Positions 33,951-42,079 of a stretch of DNA of 48,946 bases are shown here, in pieces (the stretch's first letter is position 1; each line of letters starts with the position of its first letter). The stretch comes from Hyphomicrobiales bacterium (lineage in GTDB: Bacteria; Pseudomonadota; Alphaproteobacteria; Rhizobiales; Rhizobiaceae). The stretch is from assembly GCA_900470965.1 (NCBI GenBank), contig UCCS01000040.1, positions 2,930-51,875 of the forward strand. The letters run 5' to 3'. The position numbers and the translations under genes are program-made. Under the pieces are notes generated by a model. It ran no database searches and had not been told where the DNA came from. It saw nothing but the letters and a program-made list of their open reading frames with translations.

Positions 33951-34994
33951 TTCCTTCCGCTTGTGCCGTGTAAGGCCGGTGACGACATCCTGCGCCGAGA
34001 TCGTGCCGACGATCTGCCCGTTGTCGACCACGCCGATACTGCCGGGCTGCCGGGAGAGGGCGTCGAGGATATCGACAAGCGGCGTCGTGGGGCGCGCAGT
34101 GGCGCTGACCGACATGCCGATTGCCGCATCGCCAAGCCCGGGCTGCATGATGTCAGAGGCCATCAGCATGTTGATCGGATTCATGTTCTGCACGAAGTCG
34201 GCGACATATTGATCGGCCGGGTTCTTGACGATCTCCTGTGGCGTTCCGCACTGGATGATGCGTCCGCCCTCCATGATGGCGATGCGATTGCCGATGCGGA
34301 AGGCCTCGTCGAGATCGTGGCTGACGAAGAGGATGGTCTTCTTCAGCCGCCGCTGGAATTCCAGCAACTCGTCCTGCAGGCGCGTACGGATCAGCGGATC
34401 GAGCGCGGAGAACGGCTCGTCCATAAGGAGGATCGGCGCGCCGGTGGCGAATGCGCGGGCAAGGCCGACGCGCTGCTGCATGCCGCCGGAGAGCTCGTTG
34501 ACCTTGCGGTCCGCCCATTTCGTCAGGTTGACGAGTTCGAGCTGCTCGCCGACCCGGCTCTTGCGCTCGGCTTCCCGCACGCCCGAGAGCTCAAGGCCGA
34601 AACCGACATTCTCGGCAACGGTGCGCCAGGGCAGGAGGGCGAACTGCTGGAACACCATGGAGACCGTATGCGTGCGCAGGTCGCGCAGCGCCTTGGCGTT
34701 GCATTTGTAGGGGTTTACCGGCCCCGTTGCCGTCGAAACGGCGACGTCGCCGCGCACGACGGGCGCAAGCCCGTTGACGGCACGCAGGAGCGTCGACTTG
34801 CCGGAACCCGAAAGGCCCATCAGCACGAGGATTTCGCCTTCCTCGATGGTCAGCGAGGCATTGGCGACGCCGAGAACGAGGCCGGTCTCGGCGCCGATCT
34901 CGTCGCGTGAGCGACCCTGGTCGACCATGGCGAGCCCAATTTCCGGGCGGTCGCCGAAGATGATGTTGACGTCTCTGAAACTGACCGCGGTCAT
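33948..34994 (-). CDS. choV: Choline ABC transporter ATP-binding protein ChoV
   Basis: This 348-residue ATPase of the ProV/OpuA class has Walker A GLSGSGKST, Q-loop MVFQQFALLPWRTV, signature LSGGMQQRVGLARA, Walker B ILLMDEP and FSALDP, and SHD. A C-terminal extension (about 275-345) looks like one CBS-type module, with PGSIGVVDNGQIVGTISAQDVV. It energises ChoWX. It overlaps choW by 4 bases. Its stop codon lies in repeat copy 2. Confidence 0.93.
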   Translation of the reverse strand: MTAVSFRDVNIIFGDRPEIGLAMVDQGRSRDEIGAETGLVLGVANASLTIEEGEILVLMGLSGSGKSTLLRAVNGLAPVVRGDVAVSTATGPVNPYKCNAKALRDLRTHTVSMVFQQFALLPWRTVAENVGFGLELSGVREAERKSRVGEQLELVNLTKWADRKVNELSGGMQQRVGLARAFATGAPILLMDEPFSALDPLIRTRLQDELLEFQRRLKKTILFVSHDLDEAFRIGNRIAIMEGGRIIQCGTPQEIVKNPADQYVADFVQNMNPINMLMASDIMQPGLGDAAIGMSVSATARPTTPLVDILDALSRQPGSIGVVDNGQIVGTISAQDVVTGLTRHKRKE

Positions 34995-35836
34995 GCGCCG
35001 TCTCCTTCGCCTGCGGTGCGGAACATGCGGTCCAGAATGATTGCCAGGATGACGATACAGAAACCGGCCTCAAAACCCTTGGCGATGTTGACGGTGTTCA
35101 AGGCACGCACGACCGGTACGCCGAGACCGGGAGCGCCAACGAGGGCGGCGATCACGACCATCGAGAGGGAGAGCATGATGGTCTGCGTCAGGCCGGCCAT
35201 GATCTGCGGTGTTGCAAAGGGCAGTTCGACCTTGCGCAGAACCTGGATCGGCGTCGCGCCGAAGGCGACGGCGGCTTCGACGAGGGAAGGGGGTGTCGAG
35301 ATGATGCCGAGGCGGGTGAGGCGGATGGGGGCGGGGATGGCGAAGATGACGGCTGCGATCAGGCCCGGCACCATGCCGAGGCCGAAAAGGATAAGTGCTG
35401 GAATCAGATAGACGAAGGTCGGAATGGTCTGCATAAGGTCCAGAACGGGCCGCATCGCGGCATAGATCCAGGCGCGGCGGGCAGCGGCAATACCGAGCGG
35501 AATGCCGATCACCATGCTGACGAAGGTCGCGGCGAGTACGAGCGCCAGCGTTTCCGTCGTCTCCTTCCAATAGCCCTGGTTCATGATAAGCAGCAGCCCA
35601 AGACAGGTGAAGACCGCCACTGTTATCGATCGGCGCAGCCACCAGGCGAGGAGGCTGATGGCAAGGATGGCAATCAGCGGATTGGGCGTCTGCAGCACGA
35701 AAAGCAAGGCATTGATGACGTGGGACAGCAGCGCGGAGAGTTGGTTGAAGAACCATTCGCCGTTTGTCGTCAGCCAGTCAACGAAGGACTTGGCCCAGGG
35801 GCCAATGGGAATTTTAGCGTCGGTGATCCAATTCAC
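34991..35836 (-). CDS. choW: Choline ABC transporter permease ChoW
   Basis: This 281-residue permease has about six membrane segments and the ProW-type core: NQGYWKETTETLALVLAATFVSM, AARRAWIYAAMRPVLDLMQT, LIPALILFGLGMVPGLIAAVIFA and the ATPase-contact EAAVAFGATPIQVLRKVELP. The N-terminal part (WAKSFVDWLTTNGEWFFNQL) is typical of glycine betaine/choline systems. It follows choX after a hairpin. Confidence 0.94.
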   Translation of the reverse strand: MNWITDAKIPIGPWAKSFVDWLTTNGEWFFNQLSALLSHVINALLFVLQTPNPLIAILAISLLAWWLRRSITVAVFTCLGLLLIMNQGYWKETTETLALVLAATFVSMVIGIPLGIAAARRAWIYAAMRPVLDLMQTIPTFVYLIPALILFGLGMVPGLIAAVIFAIPAPIRLTRLGIISTPPSLVEAAVAFGATPIQVLRKVELPFATPQIMAGLTQTIMLSLSMVVIAALVGAPGLGVPVVRALNTVNIAKGFEAGFCIVILAIILDRMFRTAGEGDGA

Positions 35837-35867
35837 GAGGCGCGCCTGTCTTTTAAGAACGAAGATC

Positions 35868-35906
35868 GGGATGAAAACGAAAACGGGGCGGCAGATCCGC
35901 CCCGTT
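35868..35906 (-). terminator. Attenuator-like terminator between choX and choW
   Basis: A perfect 10-bp stem (35882-35891 with 35897-35906) begins 8 bases after the choX stop and on the minus strand is followed by TTTTCGTTTTC. In the middle of an operon it would allow partial readthrough and so more ChoX than ChoWV. Confidence 0.75.
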
Positions 35907-35913
35907 CATTTCA

Positions 35914-36870
35914 TCAGAGGCCGAGGCCGGACTTGACGGCTGCGAGGCCATCGCTGCTGCCATCGCGCGTCTTGACGCCGGCAAGCCAGGGATCAACCGT
36001 GGACGGATTGGCCTTCAGCCATTCGCCCGCTGCCTTTTCCGGATCTTCGCCGTCGTTCAGGATCTTGTTCATGATCTCGTTCTCCATCTTCAGGGAGAAC
36101 TTCAGATTCTTGACCAACGTCCCGACGTTCGGGCACTCATCTAGATAGCCGGCACGCACGTTGGTATAGACTTCGGCGCCGCCGAAATTCGGTCCGAAGG
36201 TGTCGTCGCCACCCGACAGATAGGTCATCTTGAAGTTGGTGTTCATCGGATGCGGTTCCCAGCCGAGGAAGACGATCGGCTTGCCTTCCTTCTCGGCGCG
36301 GGCGACCTGTGCCAGCATGCCCTGCTCGGAGGATTCGACCAGTTCCATCTCCTTCATGCCGAAGGTGTTCTTGTCGATCATGTCGATGACGTGGCGGTTG
36401 CCGTCATTGCCGGGCTCGATGCCATAGATCTTGCCGTCGAGATCGCTCTTGTGAGCGGCGATGTCCTTGAAGTCCTTGATGCCGAGTTCGGCACCCTTGG
36501 CATTGGTCGCCAACGTGTACTTGGCGCCGACCAGGTTCGGACCGTAGGACTCGACCGACTTGTCGTCGAGGTAGGGCTGGATATCTGCCTTCTGGGACTG
36601 CATCCAGTTGCCGAGGAACACGTCGATGTCCTTGTTCTTCATCGAGGTATAGGTGACCGGCAAGGACAGAACCTTGATGTCGGTCTCATAACCGAGCTTC
36701 TTGAGGAGCAGGGAGGCGGTCGCCGTAGTCGACGTGACGTCCGTCCAGCCGATGTCCGAAAGATGGACGGTGGAGCAGCTTTCAGGGTCTGCGGAGAAGG
36801 CGGCGGTCGCAACGGAGAGAGCTGCGACGGCAGTTGCAGTAATGAGTTTGAATGCGCTTGTTGTTTTCAT
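35914..36870 (-). CDS. choX: Choline-binding protein ChoX
   Basis: This 318-residue periplasmic protein has a signal peptide (LITATAVAALSVATAAFS) and the type II fold of OpuAC-like binding proteins. The ligand box residues expected from Sinorhizobium ChoX are visible: DIGWTD, LGNWMQS, a Tyr after LVGAK, EPGNDGN and GWEPHPMN. These aromatic residues grip the choline trimethylammonium group. It supplies choline for glycine betaine synthesis, osmoprotection and phosphatidylcholine. Choline is usual for this gene set, although betaine affinity is possible. Confidence 0.94.
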   Translation of the reverse strand: MKTTSAFKLITATAVAALSVATAAFSADPESCSTVHLSDIGWTDVTSTTATASLLLKKLGYETDIKVLSLPVTYTSMKNKDIDVFLGNWMQSQKADIQPYLDDKSVESYGPNLVGAKYTLATNAKGAELGIKDFKDIAAHKSDLDGKIYGIEPGNDGNRHVIDMIDKNTFGMKEMELVESSEQGMLAQVARAEKEGKPIVFLGWEPHPMNTNFKMTYLSGGDDTFGPNFGGAEVYTNVRAGYLDECPNVGTLVKNLKFSLKMENEIMNKILNDGEDPEKAAGEWLKANPSTVDPWLAGVKTRDGSSDGLAAVKSGLGL

Positions 36871-37106
36871 TTTAGACTCCCAGTCTTACGTTCCCAAGCC
36901 AACCATCAATAGACCAGTTTTACAAGCGATCTCGGCGCGTTTGCGGCGTTCCGGACTATATGATTGCGACGCTCCAGCGTTTTTTGGGAAAGCTTGAATT
37001 TCAGGGCTTTTGGCGATTTCGTCGCCTGGATTTCCTGTGATTATCGATTTGTCGGGGCTTTTCTTTGCGTTCTCCAGCTTTCAAGAAGCCAGATAAGGAG
37101 AATCCG

Positions 37107-37709
37107 ATGGCAAAACTCTATTTCAACTACTCGACGATGAACGCCGGCAAGTCGACCATGCTGCTGCAGGCCTCCTACAATTACCAGGAGCGCGGCATGC
37201 GCACGGTTCTGTTGATCGCGGCCTTCGACGATCGGGTGGGGCGCGGCATCATCGGTTCGCGTATCGGGCTCGAAGCGGAGGCCATCCCCTTCGAAAGCGA
37301 CAGCGATCTCTATGCGCTGGTCCGGAAACTCAGCAGTGAAGGACAGGCGATCTCCTGCGTCTTCGTCGATGAAGCGCACTTCATGACGCGTGATCATATC
37401 TGGCAGCTTGCCCGCGTGGTCGACAGGCTTGGCATTCCCGTGATGGTCTACGGCCTGAGAACGGATTTCCAGGGCAAGCTTTTCCCGGCCTCGCAGGAAC
37501 TGCTGGCGATTGCCGACGAGATGCGGGAAGTGCGTACCATCTGCCATTGCGGGCGCAAGGCCACCATGGTCGTGCGGCTCGATGCCGAGGGCAAGGTGCT
37601 GCATGAGGGCGCGCAGATCGATGTCGGGGGGAACGAGAAATATGTTTCATTGTGTCGCCGCCATTGGGATGATGCAATGAACGGCGAATGGATTGCCGAG
37701 CCGGTCTGA
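37107..37709 (+). CDS. tdk: Thymidine kinase (type II)
   Basis: This 200-residue enzyme phosphorylates thymidine to dTMP in salvage. Walker A is NAGKST (residues 12-17), the catalytic glutamate lies in FVDEAHFM, and the lasso zinc site is formed by the Cys pair in ICHCGRKA and the Cys/His of LCRRH. The substrate loop includes YVSLCRRHWDD. ATG 37107 has AAGGAG 6 bases upstream. It is divergent from choX. Confidence 0.96.
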   Translation: MAKLYFNYSTMNAGKSTMLLQASYNYQERGMRTVLLIAAFDDRVGRGIIGSRIGLEAEAIPFESDSDLYALVRKLSSEGQAISCVFVDEAHFMTRDHIWQLARVVDRLGIPVMVYGLRTDFQGKLFPASQELLAIADEMREVRTICHCGRKATMVVRLDAEGKVLHEGAQIDVGGNEKYVSLCRRHWDDAMNGEWIAEPV

Positions 37710-37782
37710 ACGGATCGACGCCTGTTTTCTTTAGCGCGGCAAGTGAATAGTCTGGAATTCGCAGATTCCCTGGGAGTGCCCG

Positions 37783-38856
37783 GTGCGCAAGAGCCCGCCC
37801 TTCGATAGCCAGTATGATGCTGCCCGTGACCTTGCCGAGGCCATGGCCGGCGAAGCCGACTATTGCGCCGCCTGCATCACAAGTTTCGATGGTGACGAGT
37901 CGCGCTCATCCGACGAGATTTTCCTGGAGCAGAATGCGCGCTTCCAGGCCTTCTTGAACGACAGTGCCACGCTCGATGTGCTGCTTGCGGAACTCGTCTT
38001 CTCCCTCGACCGGCTGACGGCCAAGGTTTCGGCCGATCTCGACAGTTTTCGCGGGCTGACGCGCCGCGAAAAAATGGCCGGATGGTTTTCCCGGCAGCGC
38101 ATGTGGCGCATGCATAGCGCGCGGGTGCGCGAGGCGCCGGTCGTGGAACAACTACTCGATCTTCTAACGAAATCCGATCTGCTGGCGACGCTGCTTAAAG
38201 GCCAGAGGCTGTCCCTTGTCGAGCGTCACAAGAGCGCCGAATTGAGCCTCATCGACATTGTCGAGCACCGGCGGCGGCTCGTCGACGAGATCGACATTGC
38301 ACGGATGCGGATGAAGGAGCTCAACGCCAAGGCATTGAACACGCAGGGGCGCATCGGGGTCTATGGCAACAAGGCGCACTGGGAGCAGATGGAGGCGGAG
38401 CGTCTGGCGTTGAAGGCGGAGGCCGAGCGCATTTCCGTCGAGGAACATGCGATGCGCGACGAGAGCCAGCGGCGCGAACGCTTCATCGGCATGTTCCAGG
38501 CCTTCGTCGACAGGCTGAACGGTCGTATCGCCGGCTGCAACGTGCTCATCCGCAAGCTTTCGGTCGATACTGAGGAGCGGCTCATCATCTATCAGGCGCA
38601 GGTCGATACCGACCGTCCGGGCATGAAGGTGAGGATCAAGTCGGAGCTTTTCCCGAACATCGCCGCATCCATTGCGCTTTTCGAAAAGGGCATGCTGGTG
38701 CCTCAGGATCTGGTCCAGCGAAAGAGCCGTGCGGACCAGGAATTTGCCCGGAAATTTCCCGCCTATGCCGAGGAGCCCTCGGACGCACCACTGATTGATG
38801 TGGTGCGAAAATCTCCGATGTTCGGCCTCGGATTCCTCCGTTCGCTGCGCTCCTGA
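37783..38856 (+). CDS. Uncharacterised coiled-coil protein
   Basis: I do not recognise this 357-residue protein. It is soluble, with no signal peptide or membrane segment, and largely helical and charged. Residues about 60-150 are helical with a Leu-rich DVLLAELVFSLDRL stretch; residues about 160-270 are likely coiled coil (RRRLVDEIDIARMRMKELNAK and EAERLALKAEAERISVEE). The C-terminal part has KVRIKSELFPNIAASIALFEKG. The layout loosely recalls TelA-type toxic-anion-resistance proteins, but I see no convincing motif match. The GTG start has TGGGAG upstream. It lies after tdk and before the DUF2333-like gene on the same strand, 152 bases apart, so a functional link is possible. Confidence 0.72.
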   Translation: MRKSPPFDSQYDAARDLAEAMAGEADYCAACITSFDGDESRSSDEIFLEQNARFQAFLNDSATLDVLLAELVFSLDRLTAKVSADLDSFRGLTRREKMAGWFSRQRMWRMHSARVREAPVVEQLLDLLTKSDLLATLLKGQRLSLVERHKSAELSLIDIVEHRRRLVDEIDIARMRMKELNAKALNTQGRIGVYGNKAHWEQMEAERLALKAEAERISVEEHAMRDESQRRERFIGMFQAFVDRLNGRIAGCNVLIRKLSVDTEERLIIYQAQVDTDRPGMKVRIKSELFPNIAASIALFEKGMLVPQDLVQRKSRADQEFARKFPAYAEEPSDAPLIDVVRKSPMFGLGFLRSLRS

Positions 38857-39008
38857 CGGGGTGGCGAGGGAAGGCATATTCGATCTGTCGCGTTTGGCTC
38901 GCGCACCGTTTGGCCGAAATATCCTTGTCTGTTGTTGTACTTGGGCGATCGAACGCATATGTGGATGGAAAGGATATCCCTGTTTTCGCCGCCTGACAGG
39001 AGACGACG

Positions 39009-40130
39009 ATGCTCGACCGGATTGCCGGTTTTTTCAGACTGATCGGCCAGACGATCAGCCGCGGGGTTCGCCTTTTCGCTGCCTGGGCGATCTGGCCACT
39101 CATGGCCGCGCACGGATGGTATGCGCGGCGGACCTGGATGATCCGGCTGCCGATCATCGCGTTTCTCGCGCTTCTCGTCGTCCTCTACGGCTATTTCATC
39201 TGGCAGACGCAGGCCTGGTCGAATTTCAATACGAACTTCGTCGATCAATATCGCCTTTCGGATCGCAAGGTGCCGGCAGGACAGGAAATTCCGGCGGCCG
39301 ACGGCACTGCCACCAAGACCTGCCAGCGCTCGGCGATCGTCGATGTCGCGGCCGATCTGACGGACTTCAACGTCAACCAGAATGCCTGGATATCGTCGAT
39401 GGTGCTCTACAAGATGGGCCTGTTCGGCATGGACTGGGATCACACGCCCTTCCTCGACAACAAGGCATCCTTCCAGCGCGGCATCAACCAGGCGGTCCGG
39501 CGAACTTCGGCGGAGCTTGTCGACACGCTCGGGCGCGTGCGCGGCACGTCCGGCATCAACAACGATCTGCAGACCGCGCGCGGCAATCTGCAGTTCGATG
39601 AACACAGCTGGTATTTCGGGCTCGATCCCTTCGGACTGAAGACGCCGACGCCTGCCTATTATCGCACGGCCATCAAAGACTTGCGCAAGTTCAACACTGA
39701 TCTCGCCGCCTGCAACGCAGTTTTCGACGGTCGCGCAGACAACCTGATGCAGTTCATCGACCGCATCGCCAACGATCTCGGCAGCACCTCCGACATGCTG
39801 GCGGAGCGCTCGGAAAACCATAATCGCGGCTGGTTTGACACGCGGGCGGACGATCGATTCTGGTTCGCCTATGGCCAGCTATACGCTTATTACGCGATTC
39901 TGTCGGCCGCGCAGTCGGACTTCTCTCAGGTTGTGGCAGAACGGAACCTCGGAGCAATCTGGGCGGGCACGACCAAACAGTTTCAGGCCGCACTTCGCAT
40001 CCAGCCGGCGATCATTTCCAACGGTCGGGAGGATGGCTGGATCATGCCGAGCCATCTCGCCACGATGGGCTTTTATATGCTGAGAGTGCGGTCGAACCTG
40101 GTTGAAATCCGCTCGGTGCTGGACCGTTAA
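39009..40130 (+). CDS. DUF2333-like membrane-anchored protein
   Basis: This 373-residue protein has one N-terminal membrane segment (about 43-65, MIRLPIIAFLALLVVLYGYF) and a long periplasmic helical part. It resembles the DUF2333 family, whose function is unknown. Conserved-looking blocks are VDVAADLTDFNVNQNAWISS, TPFLDNKASFQRGINQA, FDEHSWYFGLDPF and DRFWFAYGQLYAYYAIL. CAGGAGACGACG precedes the ATG. Its stop overlaps the end of the convergent PAS gene by 4 bases. A structural or envelope role is only a guess. Confidence 0.75.
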   Translation: MLDRIAGFFRLIGQTISRGVRLFAAWAIWPLMAAHGWYARRTWMIRLPIIAFLALLVVLYGYFIWQTQAWSNFNTNFVDQYRLSDRKVPAGQEIPAADGTATKTCQRSAIVDVAADLTDFNVNQNAWISSMVLYKMGLFGMDWDHTPFLDNKASFQRGINQAVRRTSAELVDTLGRVRGTSGINNDLQTARGNLQFDEHSWYFGLDPFGLKTPTPAYYRTAIKDLRKFNTDLAACNAVFDGRADNLMQFIDRIANDLGSTSDMLAERSENHNRGWFDTRADDRFWFAYGQLYAYYAILSAAQSDFSQVVAERNLGAIWAGTTKQFQAALRIQPAIISNGREDGWIMPSHLATMGFYMLRVRSNLVEIRSVLDR

Positions 40131-40588
40131 GCCGGAGTGCCGCCGTCCTCGAAGCCAAGGATGCGCAGCTTCTCGACGAATTCATAGGTGATACCGACGA
40201 TACCGCCGCCGCTTGCGTCGTCGCGGAACTTGCCGACGGAGCGCACCATCTTGTAGCCGCCGAGCCCGTTGTCGACGCGATAGACATAGTGGAAGCCGAC
40301 CCGGTAGAGGCTTGCCTGCTCGAAGGTTTCGGCAATCAGCAGCCGGTCTTCCGCATGGATGCGCGACATGAGTTCGGTCAGGTTGACCGGACCTTCGCTG
40401 TAAGGAAGATCGAAGATCTGGTGTACGTCTTCGCTGGCGAAGAAATGCCCGGTCTCGAGGTTCATCCGCCAGAAGCCGAAGAGGCGGTAGGCAGCGAACA
40501 TGGTCAGCGCTTCTGCATCGGTAATTCCGATGTGGGCACGGGATTGCAGCCGATGTTCGACGGCTGACTGTTCGAAACGAAGAGGCAC
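40127..40588 (-). CDS. Small single-PAS-domain protein
   Basis: This 153-residue soluble protein consists of one PAS_3-type fold (about residues 28-145), with FGFWRMNLETGHFFASEDVH, MSRIHAEDR, YVYRVDNGLGGYKMVRSVGKF and a GIVGITYEFVE end strand. No output domain is attached. It has the same layout as the PAS protein at 5389-5919. The GTG start at 40588 has AGGGGGAAACC upstream. It lies 47 bases downstream of the LuxR-type gene on the same strand, so the two may be co-transcribed and the PAS protein may act in the same pathway. Confidence 0.82.
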   Translation of the reverse strand: MPLRFEQSAVEHRLQSRAHIGITDAEALTMFAAYRLFGFWRMNLETGHFFASEDVHQIFDLPYSEGPVNLTELMSRIHAEDRLLIAETFEQASLYRVGFHYVYRVDNGLGGYKMVRSVGKFRDDASGGGIVGITYEFVEKLRILGFEDGGTPA

Positions 40589-40634
40589 GGTTTCCCCCTA
40601 ATTCGGGATGGCGCGCTGATTCTCTTCTGATTCC

Positions 40635-41360
40635 TCAGTTGATCAGCTTCAATCGGATGGCTTTTGCTACCAACTGGGTGCGGTTGACGCAATCGAGTTT
40701 TTTAATTGCGTTGGTCATATAAGCATTTACCGTGTGATCCGAGAGCGCCAGGATCTGGCCGATCTCGATCGAGGTCTTGCCCTGCGCCGTCCACCGCACA
40801 ACCTCGAGCTCGCGGGCCGAGAGCGCGCTATGGGGGCTCTCCTCATTGCGCTTGACGCTGTTGTAGGTGTCGACGGCGTGGAGAACGATCATCGCGAGTT
40901 CGTTGATCTCGCTCTGGCCGAGGGATGCGCGTTCGCCGCCGAACCAGAAGACGAGGCGCTGTCCATCGGCCGAATTGATCGGCATGGCAATGCCGGCGCT
41001 CATGCCGTGCTGCAGCATCAAGTTTCTGGTGCCGGCAGGGAAAGATTGGGCATGGCCGGGATCGTTAAGATGCCATACCTGCGGTACGGCTGATTCCCTC
41101 ATGCGTGCGGCAAAGGGACAAGCGCGCAGCATATGCGCACGATCGAAATCCCTGATGTAGGAAACCGGCAGCGAGCTCTCGATGATCAGCGGCTTGAGCA
41201 GCAAATCTTCTATCGTCGGCGCGTTGAGCAGAGTGGCGTGCTCAAAACCGAAGGCCGCCGCCACCCTTCCAAGCGCTTGTGCGAACAGGCCGCGCGTGCG
41301 CGCCACTGCCAGTTCGCTCGATAGTAATGACTGCCTTTCAGAGGTAGTCATGTAAGACAT
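40635..41360 (-). CDS. LuxR-family solo regulator with altered autoinducer pocket
   Basis: This 241-residue protein has a LuxR autoinducer-binding domain (about 1-165) and a C-terminal LuxR/FixJ helix-turn-helix (LSARELEVVRWTAQGKTSIEIGQIL, then HTVNAYMTNAIKKLD). No luxI-type synthase is near, so it is a solo. Aligned by eye to TraR using the retained Pro82 and Trp96, the usual acyl-homoserine-lactone contacts Trp57, Tyr61 and Asp70 are replaced by Tyr68, Phe72 and Cys81. It may therefore sense another ligand, possibly a plant compound, or act without one. ATG 41360 is preferred; TTG 41375 and ATG 41351 are in frame. Confidence 0.87.
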   Translation of the reverse strand: MSYMTTSERQSLLSSELAVARTRGLFAQALGRVAAAFGFEHATLLNAPTIEDLLLKPLIIESSLPVSYIRDFDRAHMLRACPFAARMRESAVPQVWHLNDPGHAQSFPAGTRNLMLQHGMSAGIAMPINSADGQRLVFWFGGERASLGQSEINELAMIVLHAVDTYNSVKRNEESPHSALSARELEVVRWTAQGKTSIEIGQILALSDHTVNAYMTNAIKKLDCVNRTQLVAKAIRLKLIN

Positions 41361-41505
41361 TATATGCCCCCGCAAGTCCCTATGTTACCGCTATCAAATA
41401 CATAAATCCGCCTGCATGCTAGCCCTAATTGACTTAGCACACGCTGATTAATTCATTTTGTGAAAAATTAACCAGATGAAAAACGCGCTTAAGTTGATTT
41501 TCGAG

Positions 41506-41967
41506 CTATACGGGTAGAAGGGCTGTGCCTTTTACCTCCTCCATGACCGCATAGGTGTGTGTTTCGCGTACGCCGGGGAGGGAAAGAATCACCTCCGAGA
41601 GGAATTGGCGATAAGCCTCCATCCCCGCCATGCGCGCCTTCACAAGATAGTCGAAACCTCCAGCGACCATATGACATTCCATGACGTCGTCGCTGCGTTT
41701 TACTGCCGCAGCAAAGGCATCGAAAACGTCAGGCGTGGTGCGGTCAAGTTTTACCTGTACGAAAACGAGGAGGTTGCGGCCGAGTTTTTCCGGCGAAAGG
41801 ATTGCCATATAGCCCGTGATATAACCGTCTCGGGTCAGCCGCTTGACGCGCTCGGCAGTGGCCGTGGGAGACAGGTTGACGCGTTCGGCGAGCTCTATGT
41901 TGGAAAGTCGTCCTTCCTTCTGCAGCGCACGGAGAATCTTGCGGTCGAGACGGTCGAGCTCTTTCAT
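41506..41967 (-). CDS. putR: Lrp/AsnC-family regulator PutR
   Basis: This 153-residue protein has an Lrp N-terminal helix-turn-helix (LDRLDRKILRALQKEGRLSNIELAERVNLSPTATAERVKRL) and a C-terminal RAM ligand-binding domain (VFVQVKLDRT, then GGFDYLVKARMAGMEAYRQF). It is divergent from putA, the arrangement known for PutR in Agrobacterium and Rhodobacter, where it activates putA in the presence of proline. ATG 41967 gives the usual Lrp start; upstream in-frame codons to 42039 would overlap the putA promoter region. Confidence 0.9.
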   Translation of the reverse strand: MKELDRLDRKILRALQKEGRLSNIELAERVNLSPTATAERVKRLTRDGYITGYMAILSPEKLGRNLLVFVQVKLDRTTPDVFDAFAAAVKRSDDVMECHMVAGGFDYLVKARMAGMEAYRQFLSEVILSLPGVRETHTYAVMEEVKGTALLPV

Positions 41968-42079
41968 TTTTCGCGGCCTTTCAGGCGGTTGGTAGGCGAA
42001 GATCGCGTTGGTCGGCCTCAGTTTAGTGAAAAACACCACGAATGAACAGCTATGTTGCCGAAATCACGGAGAACACTTC

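Noticed and set aside
33809..34135. 109-codon N-terminal extension of the HugZ-like protein
   Set aside because: It runs through the repeat element and into choV and reads like shadow sequence.
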